In this document: positions 16,263-24,261 of the stretch, piece by piece
Position numbering within the stretch: the stretch's first letter is position 1
How the letters are laid out: every line of letters starts with the position of its first letter
Origin: Bosea sp. 685
GTDB taxonomy: Bacteria; Pseudomonadota; Alphaproteobacteria; Rhizobiales; Beijerinckiaceae
Length of the DNA: 64,000 nucleotides
NCBI RefSeq assembly: GCF_031884435.1
Contig: NZ_CP134779.1
Span: 3,720,001 to 3,784,000 of the forward strand
Reading direction: 5' to 3'
Notes under the pieces: model-generated
The model's input: the letters and a program-made list of their open reading frames with translations, nothing else
What the model was told of the DNA's origin: nothing
The model's database searches: none
Translations under genes and position numbers: made by a program

Positions 16263-17224
16263 ATGTGGAGCCTCAACAGGTTGTCCTCGTCGAGAGCGAG
16301 TCTGCTGATTGGGGTTTTGGCCTGGATACCGCCATGTGGTCGATGCCAATTGTAGTGGTGGAGCCAGCGCGGCAGCTCTTCGGTTCGTCGGTCTGAGTGG
16401 TCATAGGGCCTGGCATAGGCCCATTCGCGCAGAGCGGTCTGGATGAAGCGCTCGGCCTTGCCGTTGGTCTTGGGCGTGTAGGGCTTGGTCCTGATGTGTC
16501 GCAGGCCGAGATCGCGGCAGGCGTCGCGGAAAGCGAAGGCTTTGTAGCATGAGCCGTTGTCGGTCATGACGCGGGTGACGGTGACGCCGAGGCGTTCGTA
16601 ATAGGCCACCGCCGCCCTGAGGAAGGCGACGGCACTGAGCGCCTTCTCGTCCGGCTTCATCTCGACGAAGGCGAGCCGCGAGGCATCGTCGATGCAGACA
16701 TGGGCGAACTCCCAGCCGAGGCCTTCGCCGCGCCCGCGCCGGTTGCTCTGGCGGGTTCGGTCCCCGGTGATGCGGTGGCCGACACCGTCGATGCGGCCGA
16801 GCTTCTTGATGTCGATGTGGATCAACTCGCCGGGATGGGCGCGCTCGTAACGGCGCACCGGCTCGGCCGGCTCGAGGTCGCGCATCCGGCTCAATCGCGC
16901 CCGCCGCAGGATCCGGCTCACCGTCGCCGGCGAGACGCCGACCTGCCGGGCAATGGCCTGACCCCTCAGGCGCTGGCGCCGCAGCGCGATGATCTGCTCA
17001 ATCTTGTCGTCAGGCGTCGGACGATGCAGACGGTGGGGCCGCGACGAGCGGTCGGCCAGACCCGCTACGCCCCCGGCGGCGAAACGTTCGATCCATTTAT
17101 GGACGGTCTTCAGGCTGACGCCGACGCAGACCGCGATCTCGGCGGGCCTGCGCCCATCGGCCGCCATCCGCGTAATCCGCTCTCGACCCAGCCGCGTCAG
17201 ACGGGCATTCTTGTGGATGTTCAT
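16259..17224 (-). CDS. IS481-family transposase
   Basis: This 321-residue DDE transposase has an N-terminal helix-turn-helix (RRPAEIAVCVGVSLKTVHKW), a second HTH (QAIARQVGVSPATVSRILRR) and an rve catalytic core: Asp in HIDIKKL, Asp in VMTDNGS and Glu in GKAERFIQT. The final Ile codon straddles the element edge, and the TAG stop at 16259-16261 is supplied by the flanking CTAG target, outside the inverted repeat. No frameshift is visible. Confidence 0.95.
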   Translation of the reverse strand: MNIHKNARLTRLGRERITRMAADGRRPAEIAVCVGVSLKTVHKWIERFAAGGVAGLADRSSRPHRLHRPTPDDKIEQIIALRRQRLRGQAIARQVGVSPATVSRILRRARLSRMRDLEPAEPVRRYERAHPGELIHIDIKKLGRIDGVGHRITGDRTRQSNRRGRGEGLGWEFAHVCIDDASRLAFVEMKPDEKALSAVAFLRAAVAYYERLGVTVTRVMTDNGSCYKAFAFRDACRDLGLRHIRTKPYTPKTNGKAERFIQTALREWAYARPYDHSDRRTEELPRWLHHYNWHRPHGGIQAKTPISRLALDEDNLLRLHI

Positions 17225-17309
17225 CCGGTTCCTCCCCGAGGGATACTGAAGCTTCGCAACCTCAGCTTCCTCGCTCGGGACCGGATGGACAACCTATTGA
17301 GAGCTCACA
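16264..17309 (-). mobile_element. IS481-family insertion sequence with ends and target duplication
   Basis: This 1046-bp element is bounded by 23-bp imperfect inverted repeats (16264-16286 starting TGTGGAGCCTCAACAGGTTG, and 17287-17309). It is flanked by the 6-bp direct repeat GCTAGA at 16258-16263 and 17310-17315. NCTAGN is the known preferred target of IS481 itself. The whole element appears intact and possibly active. Confidence 0.93.
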
Positions 17310-17412
17310 GCTAGAGCAGTTTACGATCCGTTTGGATCGTTCAACAGCCCTAGCTCTTTGTTTTAACGCAGTGTCTTCACGCGAACCGGTCTCCACTTCG
17401 CTCGAAAACGCC
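17310..17412. repeat. Extragenic repeat-like spacer after the IS
   Basis: After the right target duplication comes the hairpin ACGATCC...GGATCGT (17323-17342), then a stretch (CGCGAACCGGTCTCCACTTC) related in style to the dispersed element at 5249. No gene is seen. Confidence 0.45.
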
Positions 17413-18873
17413 CTAGGCCCCGCCCTCTCTCAAGACCCGCAGCAGCTGCTCTTCCAGGCTTTCGTCCGGCCGCACTGGGCGTGGCCGCAGCAAGGTTGAG
17501 GCGCCAAGGCCCAGGATCGCCTGAGAGCCAAGCATGCTGGCGGGCTCCATGGGGGCTGCGCCCTGCGCGTAGAGGGGGCTGCGTTGGCGGGTCGGCTCGT
17601 CGACTGCGTCGAGCTCCCGCTGCGACAGCGCATTCTGCCCCAGCCTTGCCAACGCGCCGCCGCCTGGCGCAGCCGAGCGAAGACCGTCCCCGCCGGCCAG
17701 CACATTGTTGAGGGTCCGCAGGCCGTTGCCCTGTCCGCGGTTCGGGGCGACCGTGACGACAAGCGGTCCGCTGCCCGTATCGGCAGGAGGCTCATCGCTC
17801 AGGACAGCGCCGGGAGGAGGTTCAGACGCCATGGGCGAGGCCTTCGCATCGTCTGAGCCAGCAAGAACCGCTCCGCCGGCAGCAACGCCGGCCACAGGTG
17901 CCGCGATCGAGTTGAACTGGACCGTCCGATTGAGCTTGGGATTGGCGTTGACGTGTTCACGGATGCGGGCGGCCGTCTTTGGCGCGACCGTCTTGAGGTA
18001 ATTTGGATCAGCCATGTAGGCGCGGATGGCTTCAGCCATATACTCGCGCGGAATGTCATCGCCGGTATATTTCAAGTTCTGCGGCCGCATGAAGTTGCTC
18101 GCGCGCTCGCGCCCGGTGTTGAGCGCGTCGTAAAGCGGCGTCAGTTCTCGTGATAGGCCAGCAGTCGGTATTTCACTTGCCATCTGGTCAATGAGGTGTC
18201 CGACCTCATGAGCGGCGACCTTCGAAGATTGACCCGGCGTCAGCTTGCTTGAGATCGCTATTTCTTTTGGTGTTCCATCTGGTCTGAATACCGCCCTACC
18301 CACGTCACGTCCGAGGGCGGATTGCGGAAGAACACGAATGCCCTCGCCAGTTCCCGCCTTTGCGATTTCGTCCAGTGCTTCACCCGGTAGCGCCACGTCC
18401 CCTCCGCCACCTTCCGTTCGGCCCACGACATAGCGGGCGGTGATGGGGTCTCCGTCGATGGTGTGGGTGAGTTTTCCTCTTGCATCGGCGGGTGCTCCGG
18501 CGGGGTAATCGGCAGCGAAAGGCCGCGGCGGCTTGACCGGAGGATCGTACAGCGAAACGCTTCTGGACGCTAGGTTTTTCGCCCCTTTTCCAAGCACCGC
18601 GAGTGCCGGCGCGGCGCCCAGAACGGTTCCGAGCGTGTTCAGCGCAGCGCCTGTGTAATTCCCATCCTGGTAGTCCCGGTACGCCTCATTGGCGGAGAGC
18701 GGCGCAGCCAGCGGCGTCAGGTCGACAAGCGACATGCCGGTCTGCCCTAGCCCCGCCGAACCGAGCAGGCCCGAGACGAAGCGGCGGCGCACGGGCGAGG
18801 CCCGCTCGTTACCCATGAGCAGTTGGCCAAGCTGGTCACGCCAGCCCGGCTGGTAAGGACGAAGCTCAGCCAT
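17413..18873 (-). CDS. Large virion-associated protein with zinc-metallopeptidase motif
   Basis: This 486-residue protein lies among ejection and tail genes. Its N-terminal 100 residues contain hydrophobic stretches rich in Gly and Ala. The middle carries AAHEVGHLIDQM (His222, Glu223, His226), a HExxH zinc site, with YMAEAIRAYMADP about 55 residues later offering a third ligand at Glu281. The C-terminal 150 residues are low-complexity, rich in Pro and Gly. It is most likely an internal virion or DNA-ejection protein with a peptidase-like domain. Its start is preceded by a terminator and AGGAG-type site. Confidence 0.7.
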   Translation of the reverse strand: MAELRPYQPGWRDQLGQLLMGNERASPVRRRFVSGLLGSAGLGQTGMSLVDLTPLAAPLSANEAYRDYQDGNYTGAALNTLGTVLGAAPALAVLGKGAKNLASRSVSLYDPPVKPPRPFAADYPAGAPADARGKLTHTIDGDPITARYVVGRTEGGGGDVALPGEALDEIAKAGTGEGIRVLPQSALGRDVGRAVFRPDGTPKEIAISSKLTPGQSSKVAAHEVGHLIDQMASEIPTAGLSRELTPLYDALNTGRERASNFMRPQNLKYTGDDIPREYMAEAIRAYMADPNYLKTVAPKTAARIREHVNANPKLNRTVQFNSIAAPVAGVAAGGAVLAGSDDAKASPMASEPPPGAVLSDEPPADTGSGPLVVTVAPNRGQGNGLRTLNNVLAGGDGLRSAAPGGGALARLGQNALSQRELDAVDEPTRQRSPLYAQGAAPMEPASMLGSQAILGLGASTLLRPRPVRPDESLEEQLLRVLREGGA

Positions 18874-18897
18874 TATTCCGGTACTCCTTGGCCATCG

Positions 18898-18992
18898 CGG
18901 CTCCTCATAAAAAAGCCGCCTGGCCAGGGCGGCTTGGGGGAGGCTTGGATTGGTTGAAACAGCCGGGGAGTTGGCAGGGTCTGCCGTGGACT
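18898..18992. repeat. Duplicated terminator-bearing segment, copy 2
   Basis: This is the counterpart of 15804-15900. The minus-strand terminator is at 18908-18935, with an AGCCGCC/GGCGGCT stem followed by TTTTTT, directly in front of the gene starting at 18873. It continues into the 3' end of the broken small gene at 19000-19210. Confidence 0.8.
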
Positions 18993-18999
18993 CCGTGCT

Positions 19000-19210
19000 C
19001 TACCTTGCGGCAGGACCGTAGGAGTTTCGCAGACTCGCAACGGAGTTATAGCCTTGCCCGAGAATCCCGAGGTGGTTGACCCCGACCTGAGATCCGCGCC
19101 ACGCCTGATCGGCGAAATTCCGTGTGTGGGCATCAGCCCGTGAACTTCACACGACGCTCGGCCGCATGCTCGCCGCGAATGCAAAACCTGATGGCCAGGT
19201 CAACTGACAT
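19000..19210 (-). pseudogene. Frameshifted small prophage gene
   Basis: An ATG at 19210 with AGGAG upstream opens 25 codons (MSVDLAIRFCIRGEHAAERR...) ending at 19133. In the next frame, without its own start, the sequence continues as a sensible protein (ARNFADQAWRGSQVG-like, then NHLGILGQGYNSVASLRNSY) to a TAG at 19000. The two parts probably formed one gene of about 65-70 codons that lost frame. A decayed copy of its 3' end is detectable near 15900-15950. Confidence 0.5.
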
Positions 19211-19224
19211 GGTAGGCTCCTAAG

Positions 19225-19413
19225 ATGATCCGAGTAATAAAAACCGGGCTGCTGTTCGCCATCATCATCCCGCTCGCGTGGTTCGTGAGATGGGGCGACG
19301 CGCAATTGCCGCAGCGCGCTGAGGATGTGCTGACCGGCATCCCCATTGGAATCGCGATCTTGCTCGCCCTGAGCGCTTGGGATCGCCGGTCACAGCGGGG
19401 GGCTCTAGCGTGA
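19225..19413 (+). CDS. Small membrane protein, first of second cargo pair
   Basis: The 62-residue product has two hydrophobic helices (TGLLFAIIIPLAWFV and GIPIGIAILLALSAW). It is preceded by TAGGCTCC and overlaps the next gene through GTGA. It is on the plus strand inside the minus-strand late operon. Function is unknown; the parallel with 15973-16262 suggests a shared cargo type. Confidence 0.65.
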   Translation: MIRVIKTGLLFAIIIPLAWFVRWGDAQLPQRAEDVLTGIPIGIAILLALSAWDRRSQRGALA

Positions 19414-19586
19414 TTGTCCTTGTAGTCCTCGGCATTGCAACGATGGCGACCCTATACGGGGCGCTATACGGGCTGACCTTGATACTTCCCGAACGAGTCC
19501 AATGGATGCTGTTCGGCGGCGTCGGCGCATTGCTGCTCAGAGAGTTTTGGGAAAAGTACTATGGCTCCCGCAGGCGCGGCGACTGA
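19410..19586 (+). CDS. Small membrane protein, second of second cargo pair
   Basis: The GTG start at 19410 overlaps the previous stop (GTGA), with GCGGGGGG upstream. The product has 58 residues and two membrane helices (IVLVVLGIATMATLYGALYG and WMLFGGVGALLLREFW) and a basic tail. Its 3' end overlaps the convergent end of the 19559-21214 gene by 28 bases. Function is unknown. Confidence 0.65.
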   Translation: MIVLVVLGIATMATLYGALYGLTLILPERVQWMLFGGVGALLLREFWEKYYGSRRRGD

Positions 19587-21214
19587 GTTTGAGCCCCGCC
19601 TTCGATCATCGCTCGCAGCTGTCCCTCGATCGCAGCGCGGGCGGATGGCGACATGGCCTTGTTTCCGAAATAGGCCTGCGCCATCGGCGACATGATGATG
19701 CGGCCCGCCGCTGCCGGCCCCAGAGCAGCGATACCGGCCCATAATAGGTCCGTCATGCCCGTGCTGCCGCCAAGAAGCGCGCCGGCCTGGCCGAGGCTCA
19801 ACCCACGCTGAGCGATGCCCGCATTGGGTAGGGGCGCCATGACCTGATTGCCGGCACGCGTCAGTTCCACAAAGTCGCCTTGGCCGCGAGCATAGGCCTC
19901 GCGGTTCTTGCCCGTCGCGGCCGCTTGCCGAAGGGCTTGAGGTGTGATCAGGCCGGCTGCCGCATTCTCGCCATTGCCGGCCGCCGCATCGGCAATGTCT
20001 TTGATGTTGCCGTGCTGGCGACGCGCGCTCTGCCATGCAGCAGCATCCTCCGGCGAGAGCGACCGGATCATGGAGTTGTCGAGGGCGTCCCGCATGCCCT
20101 TCAGGGCGCCGGCAAGGTGTTTGTTGCCTTCGTTTTGGGATGCGGTGGACAGCCAGGACCGGGTAGCCTGGTATTCTGCGCCCGGAAGCGTGCCGTTGCC
20201 GGCCTTGATACGGTCGACGAGATCGGTCGCGATAGTGCCGAGGATCTGCTTTTGCTGCGGTTCCAGCAGCCGATCGTAGCGCGTCAGAACATTGCCGAGG
20301 TCGGAGCCCAGCTGCCTGTCGGCCTGCATCGTGTTTCGCGCAGAGAGATCCGTGAACTCCTTGCCGATACGGTCGACGCTCGCCTGAATGTTCTCTGGCG
20401 TGGCGCGTCCGGATGCTCCAGCCTTCCGCATCGCTGCATCGGTAAAGGCTTCACCCTGCGCCTCCATGGCGCGGGTGGCTCTACCGCCAGCAAGAGGGGC
20501 ATCCCCGAAGAAGCTCTCGCCATATTGCAAAGCCTTTGAGCCCGAGCGTTGTCCGGCTGTTAGCGGGACGCCTTCGCGGGTCAAGCTGTCAACGGCAGCC
20601 TGCCGTCCGGGCGGAGTGGCCATCGGCGTAAGCATCGTGTTGATGGTTGCCCCGACACCACGGGCTGCAACAGGGACGCCGCCGCCCACCAATGCGCCGG
20701 ATCGTGCGCCCTCGCTCGCGCCTTGCAGCCGCTCCGGCGCGCCACCCTCTGCGTTTCCCGCCCCATGAATGGCTCCATATCCCCCGCCTTCCACAATCCC
20801 TGCGCCGATCAGCTCGGGAAGGGTCATGCCCGCCTTCATCAGCGTAAGGCCCGCCTTTGCGGCTCCGAGCCCTGTCCCCATGCCGCCTGCGATCTCTGCT
20901 GCGGTCGCGGTGATGGGATTGGCTTCCTTTGCGGCCTTGTCTCGCGCGCGGTATTCCTGAACGCCTTGATCATAGCCCTTAACGAAGCCGTCGCCCGTGA
21001 ACAGGCCCTTGATGCCCTGTGTGAGCCCGTAGGACTCGTCAGAGAGGCCGAACGTCAGGCCCTTCACCGCAAATCGAGCGGCCGTATCAGCGGTGCTCGG
21101 CTTCGCAGCCTGCCCGGCGCTGAATTTCTGGAACCCGGCCATAGCCGTATTCTGATCGGGCGCCTCGATCTGATAGACCGAGCCGTCCGGGCTTTGGACT
21201 TCAAAAATTGCCAT
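19559..21214 (-). CDS. Phage internal virion/ejection protein
   Basis: This 551-residue protein starts with a beta-rich segment (AIFEVQSPDGSVYQIEAPDQ) followed by 'NTAMAGFQKF', an opening often seen in podophage virion proteins of Alphaproteobacteria. Long Gly/Ala-rich stretches, probably membrane-active, follow (ITATAAEIAGGMGTGLGAAK), and then helical regions. It sits with two other large proteins between the tail and cargo genes, the place of DNA-ejection proteins in P22-like phages. The exact role is inferred from position and composition. Confidence 0.7.
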   Translation of the reverse strand: MAIFEVQSPDGSVYQIEAPDQNTAMAGFQKFSAGQAAKPSTADTAARFAVKGLTFGLSDESYGLTQGIKGLFTGDGFVKGYDQGVQEYRARDKAAKEANPITATAAEIAGGMGTGLGAAKAGLTLMKAGMTLPELIGAGIVEGGGYGAIHGAGNAEGGAPERLQGASEGARSGALVGGGVPVAARGVGATINTMLTPMATPPGRQAAVDSLTREGVPLTAGQRSGSKALQYGESFFGDAPLAGGRATRAMEAQGEAFTDAAMRKAGASGRATPENIQASVDRIGKEFTDLSARNTMQADRQLGSDLGNVLTRYDRLLEPQQKQILGTIATDLVDRIKAGNGTLPGAEYQATRSWLSTASQNEGNKHLAGALKGMRDALDNSMIRSLSPEDAAAWQSARRQHGNIKDIADAAAGNGENAAAGLITPQALRQAAATGKNREAYARGQGDFVELTRAGNQVMAPLPNAGIAQRGLSLGQAGALLGGSTGMTDLLWAGIAALGPAAAGRIIMSPMAQAYFGNKAMSPSARAAIEGQLRAMIEGGAQTQSPRLREP

Positions 21215-21216
21215 GG

Positions 21217-22872
21217 TTATTGCTTCTGCCTGATGCGGATGCCATCGCCGAGATCGTGCCAGCCTTCACCTGCCGCGATTGGAGCCTTCGCCCCTATCGC
21301 TTCGGCGCGCTTGGCGAGGTCGGCGAAACGATCCTGCGAGCCCAACTTGTCGGAGAACTCCAACTCATAATCGTCGAATGACCCTTTCGGGTTCGCCCGC
21401 TTCCATTCGCGCCAGCCCTTAGCTTTCTCGATATCGATCTGCGCGGTGCGCTTGGCGACCTCAATCAGGATTTGGTTGCCTCTCGGGTCATTCGCGAGGC
21501 TCAGTAGCGGCCCCACCAGGAACGCCCGATCAGCGTCCGAGAGGTTGTTAGCGGGGGATCCGCCCGCCCCGATCATGTCGGCGAGCATGCGACCAGAGAT
21601 GGCCGAAAGAGCTTGAGCATCACCGACCGCTTTTGGGTTGAGCCCGATGGCCTCAAGGAATTTGTCATTGACACCCAATGACTTGCCGAGCGCCGCCAGG
21701 CTCATCCGGTTTGGCTGAAGGCGGCCCGTCTCGACATTTTTCATGAGCGCTTCGATCTGGCCTAGACGAAGCAGCTGTTTCGTCGCCGAACTCGCGGCGG
21801 CCATGGTCTCTCCGGCGCGCTTACCGGCGCTCTCACCAATCTTTTTTGCCTCTTCGGTTTCACCGTTGTCGGTGCTGCTTGTATTGCTCGCATCTGCCGG
21901 CCTGACCGGGTCGTCGCCGGGGAGGCTCGAGACAGGCCGGGGCTCGCCGGTCGGCGCGATTTGCCCCTGTGCGACTTGCGCACGCCCTTGCTGCTGAGAG
22001 CCACCCAGCCCCCCATTCACCGCGGACTGGATCATCTCGGCAGGATACCGAGCGCCGGCCGCGCCATGCTCCTGCGCGATCAGCGCCTGCAGAAAGGCCT
22101 GCGCCCGCTGCGGATCGGCCAGTTGCAGATCCTCATTCGGGGCAAGGCCCATGGCGCGCGCGATGTTGGCGGCGGCGGCGCTGTTGCCCGGCGTCCAGCC
22201 GTTCCGGCCCGCGATCAGCTCATCGGCTGTCCGCTTGCCGCCCTGGTATTTGCGCAGGGCCAGGCCATAAGCGGCGGACATGCCGGCCTCGGGCGAGTTG
22301 AACACGCTTTGCGGGTCGCCCTGGTCGGTATTTCGGGACGGCCCGAGGACGCCGGGAAAGGCCGTGTTGCCGGCATATTTGATATTGCCGGGATTGTTGT
22401 TACGCATGCCGGCCGGCAAAGCGGGGTTGCCATAGCCGAAGCCATTGCGCTGCTCCATCTCGGCTTGGAGGCGCTGCGCATCTGCTTCAGTCTCGGCCAC
22501 TTGCACCGGGCGATTGAACGCGCGCTGCGCCGGGGCTGAGGGCGTTGACGGCGGAAACGCGGCCTGCGCTTCGTCCTCCGACGACGCGCCCGGCGCAATG
22601 AGATTGCTCGCCTCGGCGTCGCTTGCCTGCCCACGCGCCCTCGCCTTCTCACTGAGCGCCAGGATGCTCGCCGCGCCCCTGGCGTCGCCGCTCGCGAGCA
22701 GGCCCTGGGCGACCTTCAGATAGCCCTCGGGCGAACCGTCGAGCCTCTGCCCGATCTCGGCGAGGCTCTGGCGCTTGCGCGCCTGGTCATAGGCGTTGTT
22801 GTAGCTCTCCCCCAATTTCGAGAGCGGGGAGAAATCGACGACGGGAGGTCCGAGGTTCCAGGGTTGCGCCAT
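21217..22872 (-). CDS. Virion protein with lysozyme-like domain
   Basis: Residues of about 155-275 contain RNNNPGNIKYAGNTAFPGVL, then FNSPEAGMSAAYGLALRKYQ and NSAAAANIARAMG. This is the pattern of small phage peptidoglycan-degrading domains that begin with a 'RNNNPGNI' motif. The rest is helical and polar, with a coiled region around 290-380. In a virion this would locally open the cell wall during DNA entry. It lies just upstream of the 19559-21214 gene (2-base gap), both belonging to the ejection group. Confidence 0.75.
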   Translation of the reverse strand: MAQPWNLGPPVVDFSPLSKLGESYNNAYDQARKRQSLAEIGQRLDGSPEGYLKVAQGLLASGDARGAASILALSEKARARGQASDAEASNLIAPGASSEDEAQAAFPPSTPSAPAQRAFNRPVQVAETEADAQRLQAEMEQRNGFGYGNPALPAGMRNNNPGNIKYAGNTAFPGVLGPSRNTDQGDPQSVFNSPEAGMSAAYGLALRKYQGGKRTADELIAGRNGWTPGNSAAAANIARAMGLAPNEDLQLADPQRAQAFLQALIAQEHGAAGARYPAEMIQSAVNGGLGGSQQQGRAQVAQGQIAPTGEPRPVSSLPGDDPVRPADASNTSSTDNGETEEAKKIGESAGKRAGETMAAASSATKQLLRLGQIEALMKNVETGRLQPNRMSLAALGKSLGVNDKFLEAIGLNPKAVGDAQALSAISGRMLADMIGAGGSPANNLSDADRAFLVGPLLSLANDPRGNQILIEVAKRTAQIDIEKAKGWREWKRANPKGSFDDYELEFSDKLGSQDRFADLAKRAEAIGAKAPIAAGEGWHDLGDGIRIRQKQ

Positions 22873-22873
22873 C

Positions 22874-23680
22874 TCAAGCCACCTTCTTTGCGCCCATGGC
22901 GCTGCCGAACAGGGACGCCCCGAGATTGGCGAGCCCCATGCCGAAATTGAGCCGGTTCTGGGCCGCGGTCTGGCCCGCCATCAGCGCGCCGGTGCCGGCG
23001 CCGATGATGGTCTGGCCGAGCGTGCCGAGCGCGCCCGCATTCGAATTCGCATAGCCGGTGTAGATCCCGGCCTCCTGGCCGGCGGCGTTCGTGTAGACAT
23101 TCGATTGGTCGCGGCCCTGCTGGGCATAGAGGTTGCCGAGACCCTGCTGGATGTTCGCCTGCTGGCCTGTCGCCTGCAGACCGGTGTTGGACAGGCCGTT
23201 GAGCCTGTCCTGCCAGCCGCCATAGTCCTGGTTGGCGAGGTTTGCGGCGCGATCGGTGATCGCCTGCATGGTGTTGCCGGAGCCGAGCGCGCCAAGCGCC
23301 GAGGCCTTGCGCGCGACCGCATCCGTTGCCTGGTCGACCTGATACTGGTAGCCGGGCGAGGCTTGGAACTGCGCGACCGCCGCCGCATTGCCCTCAGCGC
23401 CGTTCTGCCCGAGGCTGTTCTGATAGGTCGTCAGCGCGCTCTTGCCGGCCTCAGTCCAGGGGTCGAAGCGGTCGATCGCCGCCTGGTATTCGGGAACGGC
23501 GGCGCCATAGCCCTGGCCCAGCGCCGCCAGGCTCGATGTCCGCCCGGAATCGATCGCTGAGAGCGAGTTGTCGCGCCCCTCGGCAAGCGTGCCCTGCTGC
23601 TGGTTGTAATTGTTCTGGGCCTGGTCGGCCGCCCATATGCCCGCCAGTCGCCCGGCGCGGCCTGAAAAAACTGAAGCCAT
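22874..23680 (-). CDS. Phage DNA-transfer/ejection protein, P22 gp7-like position
   Basis: This 268-residue protein is rich in Gln, Asn, Ala and Gly, with long helices (AADQAQNNYNQQQGTLAEGR, then AVAQFQASPGYQYQVDQATD) and a Gly/Ala hydrophobic C-terminus (LGTLGQTIIGAGTGALMAGQ). The composition and position match DNA-transfer proteins of short-tailed phages. It is separated by one base from the next gene. Confidence 0.72.
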   Translation of the reverse strand: MASVFSGRAGRLAGIWAADQAQNNYNQQQGTLAEGRDNSLSAIDSGRTSSLAALGQGYGAAVPEYQAAIDRFDPWTEAGKSALTTYQNSLGQNGAEGNAAAVAQFQASPGYQYQVDQATDAVARKASALGALGSGNTMQAITDRAANLANQDYGGWQDRLNGLSNTGLQATGQQANIQQGLGNLYAQQGRDQSNVYTNAAGQEAGIYTGYANSNAGALGTLGQTIIGAGTGALMAGQTAAQNRLNFGMGLANLGASLFGSAMGAKKVA

Positions 23681-23689
23681 GAGAGCCTC

Positions 23690-23878
23690 CTATGATGTGG
23701 GGTTTGCCGGATCCGGCTTCGGATAGCGCGCTTTGACGGCCCGGCAGGCGTCGAGATAGGCGCGCAGCTTCGCACCGTCTCCGGCCTGCTGGTGGACCAG
23801 GGCGTCGGCAAGCTCGGTCAGGGCTGGGTAATCGGCGGCCCTGCGGGCGCGGTAATCGTCGCGATGCACGATCTTCAC
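23690..23878 (-). CDS. Small phage protein of tail-region type
   Basis: The 62-residue product (YPALTELADALVHQQAGDGA, ending VKARYPKP) matches the pattern of short proteins encoded next to tail fibre genes, with 'YP...LD...' and 'C..VK..YPKP' ends. Function is unknown. The start overlaps the upstream stop by four bases (ATGA). Confidence 0.65.
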   Translation of the reverse strand: MKIVHRDDYRARRAADYPALTELADALVHQQAGDGAKLRAYLDACRAVKARYPKPDPANPTS

Positions 23879-24261
23879 GCTGTCACCTCGAATATCTGCA
23901 CCGTGAATGTTTTAGCGAGGTGACGGACGGACCGGACCTCGATTGCGTAGGTTCCCGGCAGCGGGAATTCGAGCTCGACGACCGGGTCGGTGACCGCATA
24001 GGACGTGCGCCCGATCATGACGGTTGCCGGCACCGGCACATCGCGCAGCGTCATGCCGTCGAGCCGGGCCGGATTGTCCTGCTTGGGCCGGGTCTCGCGC
24101 GTCTCGAGGTCGACATAGAAATCCGGGCCGCCGCCGCCGGCGATGATCCGCGCGCCGCCTTGCCTCTGCCGCTCGATCACGCCCAGCGCCATGCGGCCCC
24201 ATTCCGTGACCGCCCCGGTTTCGTCATAACGCACGAAGGCGACAGCAGGCCCCACCGTCAT
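23875..24261 (-). CDS. Phage tail-region protein, beta-rich
   Basis: This is a 128-residue beta-strand-rich protein (VGPAVAFVRYDETGAVTEWG, VELEFPLPGTYAIEVRSVRH). It is coupled by ATGA overlaps on both sides to the tail fibre gene upstream and the 62-residue gene downstream. It may be a fibre accessory or chaperone; no specific function can be assigned. Confidence 0.65.
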   Translation of the reverse strand: MTVGPAVAFVRYDETGAVTEWGRMALGVIERQRQGGARIIAGGGGPDFYVDLETRETRPKQDNPARLDGMTLRDVPVPATVMIGRTSYAVTDPVVELEFPLPGTYAIEVRSVRHLAKTFTVQIFEVTA

